The notes under the pieces were generated by a model. It searched no databases. It saw only the letters and a list, made by a program, of their open reading frames with translations, and had not been told where the DNA came from. From Hyalella azteca (lineage: Eukaryota; Arthropoda; Malacostraca; Amphipoda; Hyalellidae), in assembly GCF_000764305.2 (NCBI RefSeq), contig NW_025935099.1:27380-91379 (forward strand): DNA of 64,000 bases, given 5' to 3'. This document shows, piece after piece, positions 24,901 through 31,615 of the stretch (position 1 is the stretch's first letter; the number at the start of each line of letters is the position of its first letter). The position numbers were made by a program, and so were the translations under genes.

Positions 24901-27900
24901 ACTCACTCTCAGACTAGTCCTATAGGTAGACTCACTCTCAGACTAGTCCCCAATTCTCACACTAGTCCTTAGTAAGATAATATAATTAGGATACAACTCA
25001 TCTAGAATAACTGGGCTTTTTTAAGTTAAATAATCCCAGTATTTCTTGTGCCTTTGATATCTGTTGCCAAGAATATTTTTAAGTAGGTACAGTACCTATT
25101 AAAAGGCAAATTGCCTTTTAATAGGTACTAGGTAAGTTTGGCATATATTGTAGAATATTTGCCAAATGCTATTGGCTATCCTATGCTACTGTGCTTTTTT
25201 CAAAGTGGCATAGGTTTGTAAGTCTCATTCTTAAAAGCTTGTTGGTAATTTCAAGTCAAGTGCAAAAATTTTGAAAATCAGACCATTGCCAGTTTTGACA
25301 AAATTTCACACAAGTGCTGATTTTTTTTCTAAAGTAACTTAGCTATATTTTTTGCTAACAATATGGAAAATTAGAGAGGCTAGAGATTATCACATGGGGT
25401 GTTAAAAAAGTCATAGATCTTGTGGTGCATAATCTATTCAGGACAATCTGGATTGCTGCTGATTTTAAAAGTCATTCATAGAACTTGTGGTTGTCTTTAA
25501 AAAAATAATAGTCATAAAATTTGTATTAGTATTGTAAAAACTTTTTGAGTAGAATAATTTCAAACATACACAAAAATAGCTAATGACTTTTTAAAAGTTT
25601 AATGACCTGCATACAAATAGAAAGTTATTAATACCGGTAGCTCTCTGGTAGGTACTTATTTAGTTCATCACCATCAGAAGTAAGATTATATACCTACATA
25701 AAATATTTAAACTTGACTTATTTGTTTTTCCATAACTCACAACAACTCAGAATTGTCAAACCATTTTTTTGCCACTTTGATTTTGTTCTTTCAATGCCAA
25801 AATGATTAAGTACATCTCAAGCACTTTAGTTGCAACAGCATTCATAATGAAGAGAAAGGCAATACCATAATATAAAATATTTCTTTGTAGGAGTTTTAAT
25901 CTGATGAGGGAAATTAGTTTAAGAAAATTCAGAATCTGATTTTTTTTCAGTGTTTGGATTGAATAGCAATAATTTTGCAGCAGATTCTGCAATACAAGAG
26001 GCAGTGAAATGTTTAGTTTAGTTGTTGTCATGGCATTTATATTTGGTTTTGAATAAAAAAAATACACTTTCATGTATATGGACTATAATTTTTGCATTTT
26101 AATGGAGTAAATGGACAGTCATTAAAATTATCTAATTCAGAGAATCTTGACTCTTCTCTCATGCAAATATTGAATAATAAAGAATTAGGAGTTACTCTGT
26201 GGTGGCTAGGTGATATCTTATTCTGAATTGATAACTATCAGCAATATACCTATTTTGCCTTTCATAGTTACACACGCAGGGTTGACTAGTTTCTGTGCAA
26301 TTGGCAGACAAATAAATTTTGCTTGCTTGCTAGATGGTTCCTGGAAAGTATTATTATTTTTTTTTTGTGGATGCAAAGATAGCAAATAAATGTTTATGGC
26401 AAGAAAAGAGATAAAGTTTTTCTCTATCATCAAATAATTACTGAAAACAGGCTGCATTGATACCCAACAAAATAAATTATTGTGTAGGTAAGTTGGTAAT
26501 CCTACAATTTTCAGGAAACCAATAGAAGTTAATTTATGCTGGCCAATGGAATGATTGACTGGAACCAAATTGGTCCATGAATTTTGCCAGTGCATCACAC
26601 AAATTTTACAAAAATTACCAAACCACATTTTGTCATAGGCTTTTACTGATCGCAGCAAGCAAACTAAATTTGGTGCCTTGATAAATTGTTAACGTACTTC
26701 AAATGTTTAGTCAAGGAATGCTGCTGCAATAAAATAAATGAGCTTGCATCTGATGCAAATTGACAGAAAATGAATCCAAGAATTCACCAATTTTAGGTTA
26801 TTCTCATATAAAGAATAATTGTATTAAGTAGAATAATAATTTTTCCATTGGCATGGTCATTATTAAACACAGAGAAAGAAAATTATTTTATATTTTTGAA
26901 CATGTTACATTTTATTTTGATAAAAAAGTATAAATTACATGGGTACTATGAGAGTAATTTTTTTTGAATGATCACCCAGAGCTCTACAGAAAACTCCATT
27001 AGATAAACTGGATATGCCACAGAACAGGTCTGCAGTATGTGGATCATCTGGGACATTGTCTCTATCTGCCTTTGATGGCCGAATTGTCCAGTAAAATAAA
27101 CATTAACGGTTGCAAGAACCTAGACTCGTCAATGCAGCTACGATTCCCATAAGAGCACATTTAAAAATCTACAAGGAACAGCCACGGCTTTTAAATATTT
27201 ATGTCGGTCAGTATCAACACTCCAGCTGCAACTCAGCTTTGAGGCAACACGAGAGACCACGATATGTCCAATCACTCCAATGATTATAATACTGGCAATA
27301 ATGAAGATTCAAGTTCTGAGCACTGCACAATAATTATATTATTGTACAGCCATCAGCATAGTATGGTCACAGTCATTGTTAGTAGCGGTACAGTCCACAA
27401 TTACCAAAATCAGAAGTACGGCAATGAGCTCTGAGTAACCTCATCAACTATGAAGACAAATGCCACTACTGAAAAGTACGGTTGTGATAAAACAACCTAC
27501 GGCCAGACTGACCTGATTTTGATTGTGTTCAGACGTTCTTTTTCATGTACTAGAGATGTTTGTCAACATAGGATGTGAACTTGAACTTCCAATTTTAATA
27601 TGAAATGCACCAGTGTTTAATGGCAACCCTCTTTGTACAATATTTTTACCGTAAACTTTTCATACAAGAACTTACAACATGCCTCTACTGACCACTATGG
27701 ATGCAACCTGACTAAATTATATTAAAGCAATCTCTGATCAATCTATAAATAAAATTACCGCAATGTAAACAAATCACCAAAAATCATTATAATCATGTGA
27801 ATCATAATCCAAGAAGAAGTGTAATAGTGGCGGCTGTCTTTTACAATCCTAACTGATGTCTTTGGAGCAATAATTTTCTGTACATTTCCAATAAGTTTTT

Positions 27901-30900
27901 CTCTATCTTCAAAAAATTACTGAAAACAGGCTGCAATGACAATCAACAAAATTAATTATTGTGTAGGAATGTTGGTAATCCTATAATTTTATTGAAACCA
28001 ACAGAAGTTAAATTATGCATATTATATATAAGGCATATTATATTGATATAATTAGCCTCACTCAACAGTTGGAAGGATTTCTAGAAATAATGATTCATAT
28101 TTCTAAGACCAATCCAGTCTGGTAACTTGAGCCATTGTAGCTACTAGCTACTACTGCAGCTAGTAGTGTGGTTCCCCAATGCCTCTCCTTCTTGCAATCT
28201 CTAAGCTGCAAACTATTCAAAACTCTGCCCTTTGCATAGCCATGGGATCTCTTCAAATGGCCTCCACCTCCAACTTACACAGCAAAGCTGAGGTCTTACC
28301 TGTGACCGAACACCTCTCTCTGCTCTGTTCACAGTACCGTAAACTGGGGTAACTTTGACTCCCGGGGTAACTTTGACCACTTTTGGTTTTCTAACAAAAA
28401 CCCCCAAAACTCAAAAACTATTTGACATAGAAAAATTTTGTCAATGGGCATTAAAGGCCTAATACTGAGGCTACAAAAAAAAAGTGGTCAAAGTTATCCC
28501 AGTTTACGGTACCTAGCCAGTGCCCTACGACCACACCATCCCAGCTACCCTATCATCACCCAGACATCGGGGCCCCGTCCCATGAAGCACACGATTCAGA
28601 CCCACTTCCTCCCTTCATTCTCTCACCTGCTGAAGGAGGGGGTCCCTCCCTCTTGACTCCTACTCCACTGCCCTCAACACCCTGCACAGTACTGCCATCT
28701 CCTATTTGGCCTCAGCATCTCCTAACAAGGTTTTGCTGATCCCTGCCCCCTCTTTCTCATTCAGTGAGCTATCCCTCCCCAGGGCGGCCAGTAGCGCCCT
28801 TTTCCAGCTCCACTCTGGCTACTTATTGCAGCTCAACTTGTACCTTGCTTTCATTGGTGCAGCAAACCCTCTCTGCCCTGAGTACCTACAGCGCAATGGA
28901 TCATACCACCCATCACCTCTTCAGCTGCCCATTGCACCCCACCTTGCTAACCCCACTGGACTTCTAGTCTAACCCTGGACCAACTGCAGCATTCTTCTCA
29001 TTGCTCCCATCCTTCTCCAACATCATAGGATCCTCCTCTCCCGGAGCTGCCCTCTTTCCGGGGGCACTTCCGAGCAGCAGTCCAGGGCAATTAACAACAA
29101 CAACTGCATTGTATCTACAGTACTAGCTTGAGTAAATACTAGGGCAAATAAGAGTTACTGTGGAAGGTAAATTACAAAAAGTCTCCTCTTTGTCACCATG
29201 ATTTTAGCAAGCAGTTCAAAAACATCAGCTCATCATGAAAAGGAAATCTAGTATTAAAATCTTATAAACAAAATGAATTAGTGTAGTAGTTATTCATGGA
29301 TATATGGATTATCTTCATCTTGAATTCCACCCTGCTTTACAGTGTGAGTCTCAGTCCACTGTGCAGAGAGTGGATGAATATTGCAAGATCTTTGGCGACG
29401 CTTCAGTAGCAAAATTTATGCCTTCAGAAGATCTTGCCAACACATTTAGATTNNNNNNNNNNNNNNNNNNNNNNNNNNNNNNNNNNNNNNNNNNNNNNNN
29501 NNNNNNNNNNNNNNNNNNNNNNNNNNNNNNNNNNNNNNNNNNNNNNNNNNNNNNNNNNNNNNNNNNNNNNNNNNNNNNNNNNNNNNNNNNNNNNNNNNNN
29601 NNNNNNNNNNNNNNNNNNNNNNNNNNNNNNNNNNNNNNNNNNNNNNNNNNNNNNNNNNNNNNNNNNNNNNNNNNNNNNNNNNNNNNNNNNNNNNNNNNNN
29701 NNNNNNNNNNNNNNNNNNNNNNNNNNNNNNNNNNNNNNNNNNNNNNNNNNNNNNNNNNNNNNNNNNNNNNNNNNNNNNNNNNNNNNNNNNNNNNNNNNNN
29801 NNNNNNNNNNNNNNNNNNNNNNNNNNNNNNNNNNNNNNNNNNNNNNNNNNNNNNNNNNNNNNNNNNNNNNNNNNNNCACACAGCTCGTTCCAAGCTGTGT
29901 GCAAAAATTAAAATTTTCTTAATTAAAAGCTTAATAACTGTTAATTAAAAGCCTAATTAAGTAGTGCTCAATATTCAATAGTGTTCTAATTCAAAGCCGT
30001 GTCGTATTCCAATACAGCTCACACAGTGATCGGAATTTGAACACGTGGATGTCGGAATTACATATTAGTACAATTTGAAGCGCGGTCGGAATACGTCTCA
30101 CCACGTGCCAAATATAGTCACACACAGTGTCAAAATATAGGGATTTGGTAGCCTCACCAAATGGTAGCCTGGTAGGTTTGCATTCTAAAGGCTTTTAAAT
30201 AAATATGGCAACATTTTGTGACATTTCATCATTGCTGGTACGTAGTATGGTGTATTGAGAGTCACCTAAAGCAAACAGAACTAACTTGAGTAATGCATAC
30301 GCCATACGGTTATTTTATTATAGTTTTTAATTTCTGGATGCGTCCTTAATATGTCGGAATATACAGCGTTTACCCTATTTACAGATTGGGTTTTGGAATA
30401 AAGCACAATTAGAAACATCATAATGGTAGTAACCAAAATCTTGCAGCATTGAACTTTTTTTTTCATAGTTAGGGTTAAGACTTGTGGCAACAAATGCACC
30501 CACCAGCCTGATCTCTGTCAGAAAGCATTGAACTATCAGTATCCAAGCAAATATTTTGACAAAAATGGAAATCTTGGACTCAATGATAATTCCCAATGCT
30601 CGACTATCATCACATTTCTCTATAATTAGAAAAATTTCAAATTCAAGGTTTCTGTGTATGAATTGCATTAGTTAAATAATATTGAATGATTACCTATAAC
30701 TCTATATATAGTATAAGCTATAATTATTCAAGTAATTCAACAGCCATGCTGCCATAGCAGACCGCTGAATTCTGAAAGGGAACAAAATGCTTTCCACTTC
30801 GGCACTTCCAGAGTTCCAGTGTTGTGTAATGAACATCAAAGACAATCATTACAAACTCAGGCTGTAAATGGATTTCTAGGGAATATCTCTCTTAAGAAAG

Positions 30901-31060
30901 TAACCATTCAGCTCATAGCCTATTGCTATGATAGACTATAGTCAAATTTACCTAAAACTATCCTCAGGTGTTTTAGTCTGGTGGGCGTATCTTTCTTTGG
31001 GTCCACACATTTCTGTTGGCTTTTCTTCACATCGGCGGAGGAAGTGTTCTTTTTGAACAT
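6650..31060 (-). CDS. RALGAPA1: Ral GTPase-activating protein subunit alpha, multi-exon, C-terminus missing
   Basis: Whole-gene entry; exons are listed separately. The product is the alpha (catalytic) subunit of the RalGAP heterodimer, which with the beta subunit stimulates GTP hydrolysis on RalA/RalB in the cytoplasm downstream of insulin/AKT signalling (family knowledge). The call rests on collinear blocks recalled from vertebrate RALGAPA1, not on an alignment run here: N-terminal [74 protein letters not shown] and RDLSGKFSWD, in the right order. About 1,190 residues can be assembled before the last exon, against about 1,560 for the same part of the human protein; the difference lies mainly in the disordered central linker. 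The C-terminal GAP domain is not in the window. Oddities are an in-frame TGA and a frameshift in the last exon, an unclear acceptor at exon 13, and a stretch between exons 22 and 24 with no recognisable conserved exon. Confidence 0.93.
6653..7062 (-). pseudogene. RALGAPA1: RALGAPA exon 25, disrupted, with coding minisatellite
   Basis: Acceptor GCGCGCAG|GTA, then V-stop-LIMRDLSGKFSWDASML. Vertebrates have VRIIVRDLSGKYSWDSAIL, so the TGA at 7,057-7,059 replaces an Arg codon (CGA to TGA is one transition). After DASML this frame gives an unlikely sequence, while the frame one base over gives CAPSSDALDG, which resembles the vertebrate YGPPPVSGL; so one base appears to be inserted. From about 6,985 down the exon becomes nine 36-bp units encoding the 12-residue repeat CNSSSLPSLDDS. 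The exon's 3' end is not defined. It may be a genuine lesion, a consensus error near a repeat, or a decayed copy. Confidence 0.75.
7070..8250. other. RALGAPA intron 24, nothing recognised
   Basis: Non-repetitive DNA between exons 25 and 24; no exon-like open frame or known repeat seen. Confidence 0.6.
8261..8506 (-). CDS. RALGAPA1: RALGAPA exon 24
   Basis: Acceptor GCCTTGCAG|ATG and donor ACTGAG|GTTTGC, 82 codons, phase 0 at both ends. Encodes FLSPHVQISALNNNCLFSMV, matching vertebrate [20 protein letters not shown], and ends VAGFVTPSTE. Confidence 0.88.
9032..9121 (-). CDS. RALGAPA1: Possible RALGAPA exon 23
   Basis: Ninety bases, open in phase 0, with acceptor TGTATCAG|GTT and donor GCACAA|GTGTGAGG. 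Encodes SSTVLSKALAVYVADFS, weakly like vertebrate KSVLNCIYKVLHGCVYGAQ. GC content is above that of the surrounding intron. The match is short, so this is a candidate only. Confidence 0.4.
9540..9782. repeat. 21-bp minisatellite, about 11 units
   Basis: GGGAGCTTCATGACCTCCTG repeated every 21 bases; all frames open. It lies in the RALGAPA intron after exon 22. Confidence 0.93.
9832..10117. repeat. 30-bp minisatellite, about 10 units
   Basis: Units TACAACTATAGTGCTATAG plus ACACCTGCAG, ending in an N at 10,119; all frames open. Adjacent to the 21-bp array. Confidence 0.93.
10223..10366 (-). CDS. RALGAPA1: RALGAPA exon 22
   Basis: Acceptor AGAATTAG|TAT and donor ATTCAG|GTTTGC. Encodes VGQVAADLLMLLSD and LLDHYPDMPPRIIQ, matching vertebrate VAHVACNMLHMLVH and IYQPDSPLKIIQ. 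The acceptor sits inside the first unit of a 37-bp tandem repeat (10,358-10,450). Confidence 0.9.
10358..10450. repeat. 37-bp tandem repeat overlapping the exon 22 acceptor
   Basis: Two and a half units of CTTGTTATAATTCTGCTTCA with CTATAACAGCTTCA spacers. The first unit includes the start of exon 22 and its TAG acceptor. Confidence 0.8.
11555..11690. repeat. 24-bp minisatellite, about 5 units
   Basis: GTATTACCATTNAATACGAA-type units just downstream of the exon 21 donor. Confidence 0.85.
11713..11880 (-). CDS. RALGAPA1: RALGAPA exon 21
   Basis: Acceptor TTTATTTAG|GAT and donor CTCAAG|GTAACA. Encodes DHILTVLLKSGKRDGYWRTR then SLALCALASSLYHQL, matching vertebrate ELIIKTVLSSARDE and RCVALCSLGIWICEEL. 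The 5' part of this exon and its upstream intron flank are duplicated at 12,310-12,815. Confidence 0.93.
12253..12312. repeat. 16-bp tandem repeat
   Basis: GTTAGAGCAGAGTAAA repeated three and a half times at the junction between the two copies of the exon 21 duplication. Confidence 0.88.
12310..12815. repeat. Tandem partial duplication of RALGAPA exon 21 and flank
   Basis: This block repeats 11,808-12,255 in direct orientation with small differences, spaced about 500 bp apart. It includes the exon 21 acceptor and the first about 27 codons (DHILTVLLKSGKRDGYWRTR then SLALCAL), after which it runs into a TAA and has no donor. It lies in intron 20. Confidence 0.9.
12904..13038 (-). CDS. RALGAPA1: RALGAPA exon 20
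   Basis: Acceptor CGGTTGCAG|GGC and donor GTCAAG|GTCATT. Encodes REEAISLLGSLLPLASLSP and ends NCSDVK, matching vertebrate RVEAQVLLGSLVCFPNLY and QFTDVK. Confidence 0.9.
13473..13604 (-). CDS. RALGAPA1: RALGAPA exon 19
   Basis: Acceptor CTGTTGCAG|GAG and donor AAACAG|GTGCGC. Encodes [20 protein letters not shown], matching vertebrate [20 protein letters not shown]. Phase 0 at both ends. Confidence 0.95.
14425..14695. repeat. 38-bp minisatellite, about 7 units
   Basis: GTCAACTGGCAACATATATA and CTAGTGAGGGGATGGCT spaced 38 bp, in the intron after RALGAPA exon 18. Confidence 0.92.
14716..14871 (-). CDS. RALGAPA1: RALGAPA exon 18
   Basis: Acceptor TGTGGGCAG|GCG and donor GATCAG|GTCAGC. Encodes YQRGKLLAYRLLCSMLVRRH and RDLLTAFYGALHQGLL, matching vertebrate [20 protein letters not shown] and RDFLTHFYNIMHCGLL. 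A 38-bp minisatellite lies right after its donor. Confidence 0.95.
15425..15523 (-). CDS. RALGAPA1: RALGAPA exon 17
   Basis: Acceptor TTGTGCAG|CTG and donor CTCAAG|GTTCC. Encodes LRDNQGISVDNQST and ELVPPITLIAPWCLK, matching vertebrate IRDNLGISTDNLTS and VLIPPLRILTPWLFK. Phase 0 at both ends. Confidence 0.94.
15874..16076 (-). CDS. RALGAPA1: RALGAPA exon 16
   Basis: Acceptor CCTGGGCAG|AC and donor ATTAAG|GTCAGG. Encodes [20 protein letters not shown] and KRVLGLLGDPNN, matching vertebrate [20 protein letters not shown] and RRMLGILGDVN. The 1.8-kb intron before it holds no further exon I can recognise. Confidence 0.95.
16080..17850. other. RALGAPA intron 15, no exon recognised
   Basis: AT-rich DNA without repeats. 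Exons 15 and 16 have matching phase 1, so nothing needs to be missing, but a poorly conserved linker exon could be overlooked. Confidence 0.6.
17854..18066 (-). CDS. RALGAPA1: RALGAPA exon 15, Ser- and His-rich linker
   Basis: Acceptor TTGAACAG|GA and donor AGAAAAG|GTCAG, 213 nt, phase 1 at both ends. Encodes MNSSSSSQHH, then a His-rich tract (HRHYHNHHHHQHHH) and RLVRVLSDSNLHMRK. No sequence match is expected in this fast-evolving linker, so assignment rests on phase and order. The His run could bind metal or simply reflect repeat slippage. Confidence 0.65.
18289..18436 (-). CDS. RALGAPA1: RALGAPA exon 14 (linker)
   Basis: Acceptor TTTGTGCAG|AGC and donor CTCACAG|GTCAGC. Encodes SSHSSANFSRTWNGVK then QQQQQAGGS; vertebrates have a related KSFSRGW motif before a low-complexity linker. 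Starts in phase 0 and ends in phase 1. Confidence 0.82.
18709..18821 (-). CDS. RALGAPA1: RALGAPA exon 13, 5' boundary unclear
   Basis: Encodes LARHVYGLEVNNLPLDRVNE, matching vertebrate [20 protein letters not shown], and ends at donor AATGCG|GTCAGC in phase 0. No AG lies within about 60 bases upstream on the coding strand, and the 8-9 residues expected before LAR are not visible. The upper coordinate is approximate. A small deletion, an assembly error or an unusual acceptor could explain this. Confidence 0.75.
19052..19174 (-). CDS. RALGAPA1: RALGAPA exon 12
   Basis: Acceptor CCGTGCAG|ACG and donor TGGGCG|GTGAGT. Encodes [20 protein letters not shown] and LLSTLSSLSHLDELVKEW, matching vertebrate [20 protein letters not shown] and LLSVLSSLTYWEELATEW. 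Confidence 0.95.
19408..19519 (-). CDS. RALGAPA1: RALGAPA exon 11
   Basis: Acceptor GTTGCAG|G and donor TTCCAG|GTAAACG. Encodes EQLLIVLFHITSQ and DSLGGRFASALFQ, matching vertebrate EQMLLVLLRVTES and MTLAGRLAGPLFQ. Confidence 0.93.
19784..19915. repeat. Tandem copies of the exon 10 3' end
   Basis: CCATGTCTTCCTTTCCATG and TACTACTCTAAG recur in about 58-60-bp units. One unit boundary is the exon 10 donor, so an extra copy of the last about 17 coding bases lies in the intron. Confidence 0.85.
19902..20062 (-). CDS. RALGAPA1: RALGAPA exon 10
   Basis: Acceptor ATTTTCAG|AAC and donor GACATG|GTAATA. Encodes NVLQVFVTSAANVFLLQ and [20 protein letters not shown], almost residue for residue like vertebrate AVLQVFIINSSNIFLLE and [20 protein letters not shown]. 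Its 3' end and donor are tandemly copied in the adjoining intron. Confidence 0.95.
20550..20705 (-). CDS. RALGAPA1: RALGAPA exon 9
   Basis: Acceptor TCTCACAG|ACT and donor CTGCAG|GTCTAC. Encodes TGDVPIFLLEPSECDSEE, an acidic Ser-rich linker, then DNNVRAGLQ (vertebrate EQNIRAGTQ). Phase 0 at both ends. Confidence 0.9.
21194..21362 (-). CDS. RALGAPA1: RALGAPA exon 8
   Basis: Acceptor GGTTTCAG|T and donor AAATG|GTCAG. Encodes VLFSTRSNVNFIHELFRQAL and KTVILCYRDWIQM, matching vertebrate [20 protein letters not shown] and VVKVYQEWIQ. This is one of the clearest exons for identification. Confidence 0.95.
21697..21783 (-). CDS. RALGAPA1: RALGAPA exon 7
   Basis: Acceptor GTGACAG|G and donor GCTAA|GTACGA. 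Encodes a hydrophilic Ser/Glu-rich linker, ERRGENTSQEGTGSTSDQDS, like the low-complexity stretch at this place in vertebrates. Identity rests on order and phase (2 in, 2 out). Confidence 0.8.
22055..22190 (-). CDS. RALGAPA1: RALGAPA exon 6
   Basis: Acceptor TTTTGCAG|AG and donor ACTGG|GTCTGA, a weak donor chosen because its phase 2 fits exon 7. Encodes CQVVLIRWVRQYVSS, matching vertebrate ARVIVIRWLVSFW. Confidence 0.85.
22566..22713 (-). CDS. RALGAPA1: RALGAPA exon 5
   Basis: Acceptor TACTGCAG|GTT and donor CCTAG|GTAAC. Encodes VAFSYLFSMFRAVYLPYIFP followed by NSLYRPNL, matching vertebrate [20 protein letters not shown] and NSLYHPVL. Phase 0 in, phase 1 out. Confidence 0.92.
23070..23319 (-). 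CDS. RALGAPA1: RALGAPA exon 4
   Basis: Acceptor CTTGCAG|G and donor ACTCAG|GTATG. It opens RLFILWYMI (vertebrate RLFLLWLQA) and closes TPDDITAYFLSSLLDFMVTQ (vertebrate DLTSYFLEALLKYIVIQ). The middle is Pro/Ser-rich. Confidence 0.92.
23571..23754 (-). CDS. RALGAPA1: RALGAPA exon 3
   Basis: Acceptor TTCCAG|GC and donor TGCCG|GTGAGT. It encodes LFTRRWQCNALTHVFKKLL and GNNIRLRREGCR, matching vertebrate [20 protein letters not shown] and SLKIRREGVR. Ends in phase 2. Confidence 0.93.
24293..24403 (-). CDS. RALGAPA1: RALGAPA exon 2
   Basis: Acceptor TTCTTCCAG|AT and donor AAAG|GTATAT. It encodes DNCELTELKSFLDANYSPVF..TQLQQKG, matching the vertebrate [20 protein letters not shown] block. Enters and leaves in phase 1. 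Confidence 0.92.
24865..24955. repeat. 31-bp tandem repeat, 3 units
   Basis: CTATAGGTAGACTCACTCTC with AGACTAGTC, in intron 1. Confidence 0.85.
25091..25129. repeat. 39-nt perfect palindrome
   Basis: AGTACCTATTAAAAGGCAA, one A, then its exact reverse complement. It would form a 19-bp hairpin. Confidence 0.9.
26411..28018. repeat. Two diverged copies of an unclassified dispersed repeat
   Basis: TTACTGAAAACAGGCTGCA and ATTATTGTGTAGG plus GTTGGTAATCCTA recur in the same order at 26,411-26,545 and 27,892-28,018. Similarity is roughly 85% by eye. Terminal structure is not clear. Confidence 0.75.
28165..29095 (+). mobile_element. Dead Jockey-like LINE, 3' end of pol
   Basis: The conceptual sequence QTIQNSALCIAMGSLQMAST, EHLSLLCSQ, then YLASALRPHHPSYPI and SGPRPMKHTIQTHFLPSF is typical of the region after reverse transcriptase in Jockey/RTE-type LINEs; further on CP.YLQ.. 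and FSCPLHPTLLTPLD recall the terminal zinc-knuckle region. Frames shift several times and stops occur, so it is inactive. A MITE interrupts it at 28,337-28,509. Confidence 0.8.
28337..28509. mobile_element. 173-bp MITE, TA target site, nested in the LINE
   Basis: The ends CCGTAAACTGGGGTAACTTT and the inverted AAAGTTATCCCAGTTTACGG are bounded by TA on both sides (28,335-28,336 and 28,510-28,511). Removing the element and one TA restores the LINE reading CAG TAC CTA (Q-Y-L), which confirms the borders. TA duplication points to a Tc1/mariner-type source. Confidence 0.92.
29453..29876. other. Assembly gap (424 N)
   Basis: Run of N in RALGAPA intron 1. Frames drawn across it are meaningless. Confidence 1.
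30952..31060 (-). CDS. RALGAPA1: RALGAPA exon 1 (start codon)
   Basis: Begins MFKKNTSSADVKKSQQK and ends [10 protein letters not shown] plus one base, then donor G|GTAAAT. The vertebrate protein starts MFSKKPHGDVKKS and has [11 protein letters not shown], so the start codon at 31,058-31,060 is well supported. It ends in phase 1, which fits exon 2. Intron 1 is about 6.5 kb and carries the N gap. Confidence 0.93.
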
Positions 31061-31615
31061 TATTCAATTTTCATGCTACCTCAAATGGTGAATAGAATGC
31101 ATTACCATAACAAAATGAACCATCACAGACACGACGCAACCAGGGCTTTCATCGTATTCTGTGGCACCAAAACAGGCAGCAAGTTCATCATATACAATGT
31201 GTTCGATTCCATAGACAAAGGTATTCGAAAAAGTGAAATTATTGAATTTGCTGTGCCTATTTTTTTAATAAGGGGACATAAAACAAGTAGGACTAATATT
31301 TTTCATACATGCATACAATAGCTAATATGTCTTAAACTTGAAACATGTGTGATCATTATATGAATGAAACAGCAGAGCAGCAGAGATATTCGTGACTGGT
31401 CCTGGCTCAGAGAAATTTTAGTAGGAAAAACATTATTATGTGTTTCCTCAAAAAAGTTACTTGAAAGAATGATCTAATGACAATGAAAATGCGAAAGGGG
31501 CAATTTAATTAAAATACGGAGTCGCTTGAGATGAATCGAACAATTGCAACATAAATAATAAAGCAAACATTTTGGGGGTTCATTAATTTCTTCTTTTTAA
31601 TTGCGCCCGAACAAT
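31061..31615. promoter_or_regulatory. Interval between RALGAPA start and the recoded gene
   Basis: This 555-bp stretch should carry the RALGAPA 5' UTR and promoter and the 3' UTR of the next gene, which is also on the minus strand. There is no N, and I see no clear TATA box or repeat boundary. If the two genes come from different genomes the join is here. Confidence 0.45.

Noticed and set aside
29304..29948. Frames of 150-214 codons across the N run
   Set aside because: They consist of unknown residues over an assembly gap.
31016..31321. 101-codon plus-strand frame upstream of RALGAPA
   Set aside because: It overlaps RALGAPA exon 1 on the other strand and has no motif; more likely the promoter side of RALGAPA.
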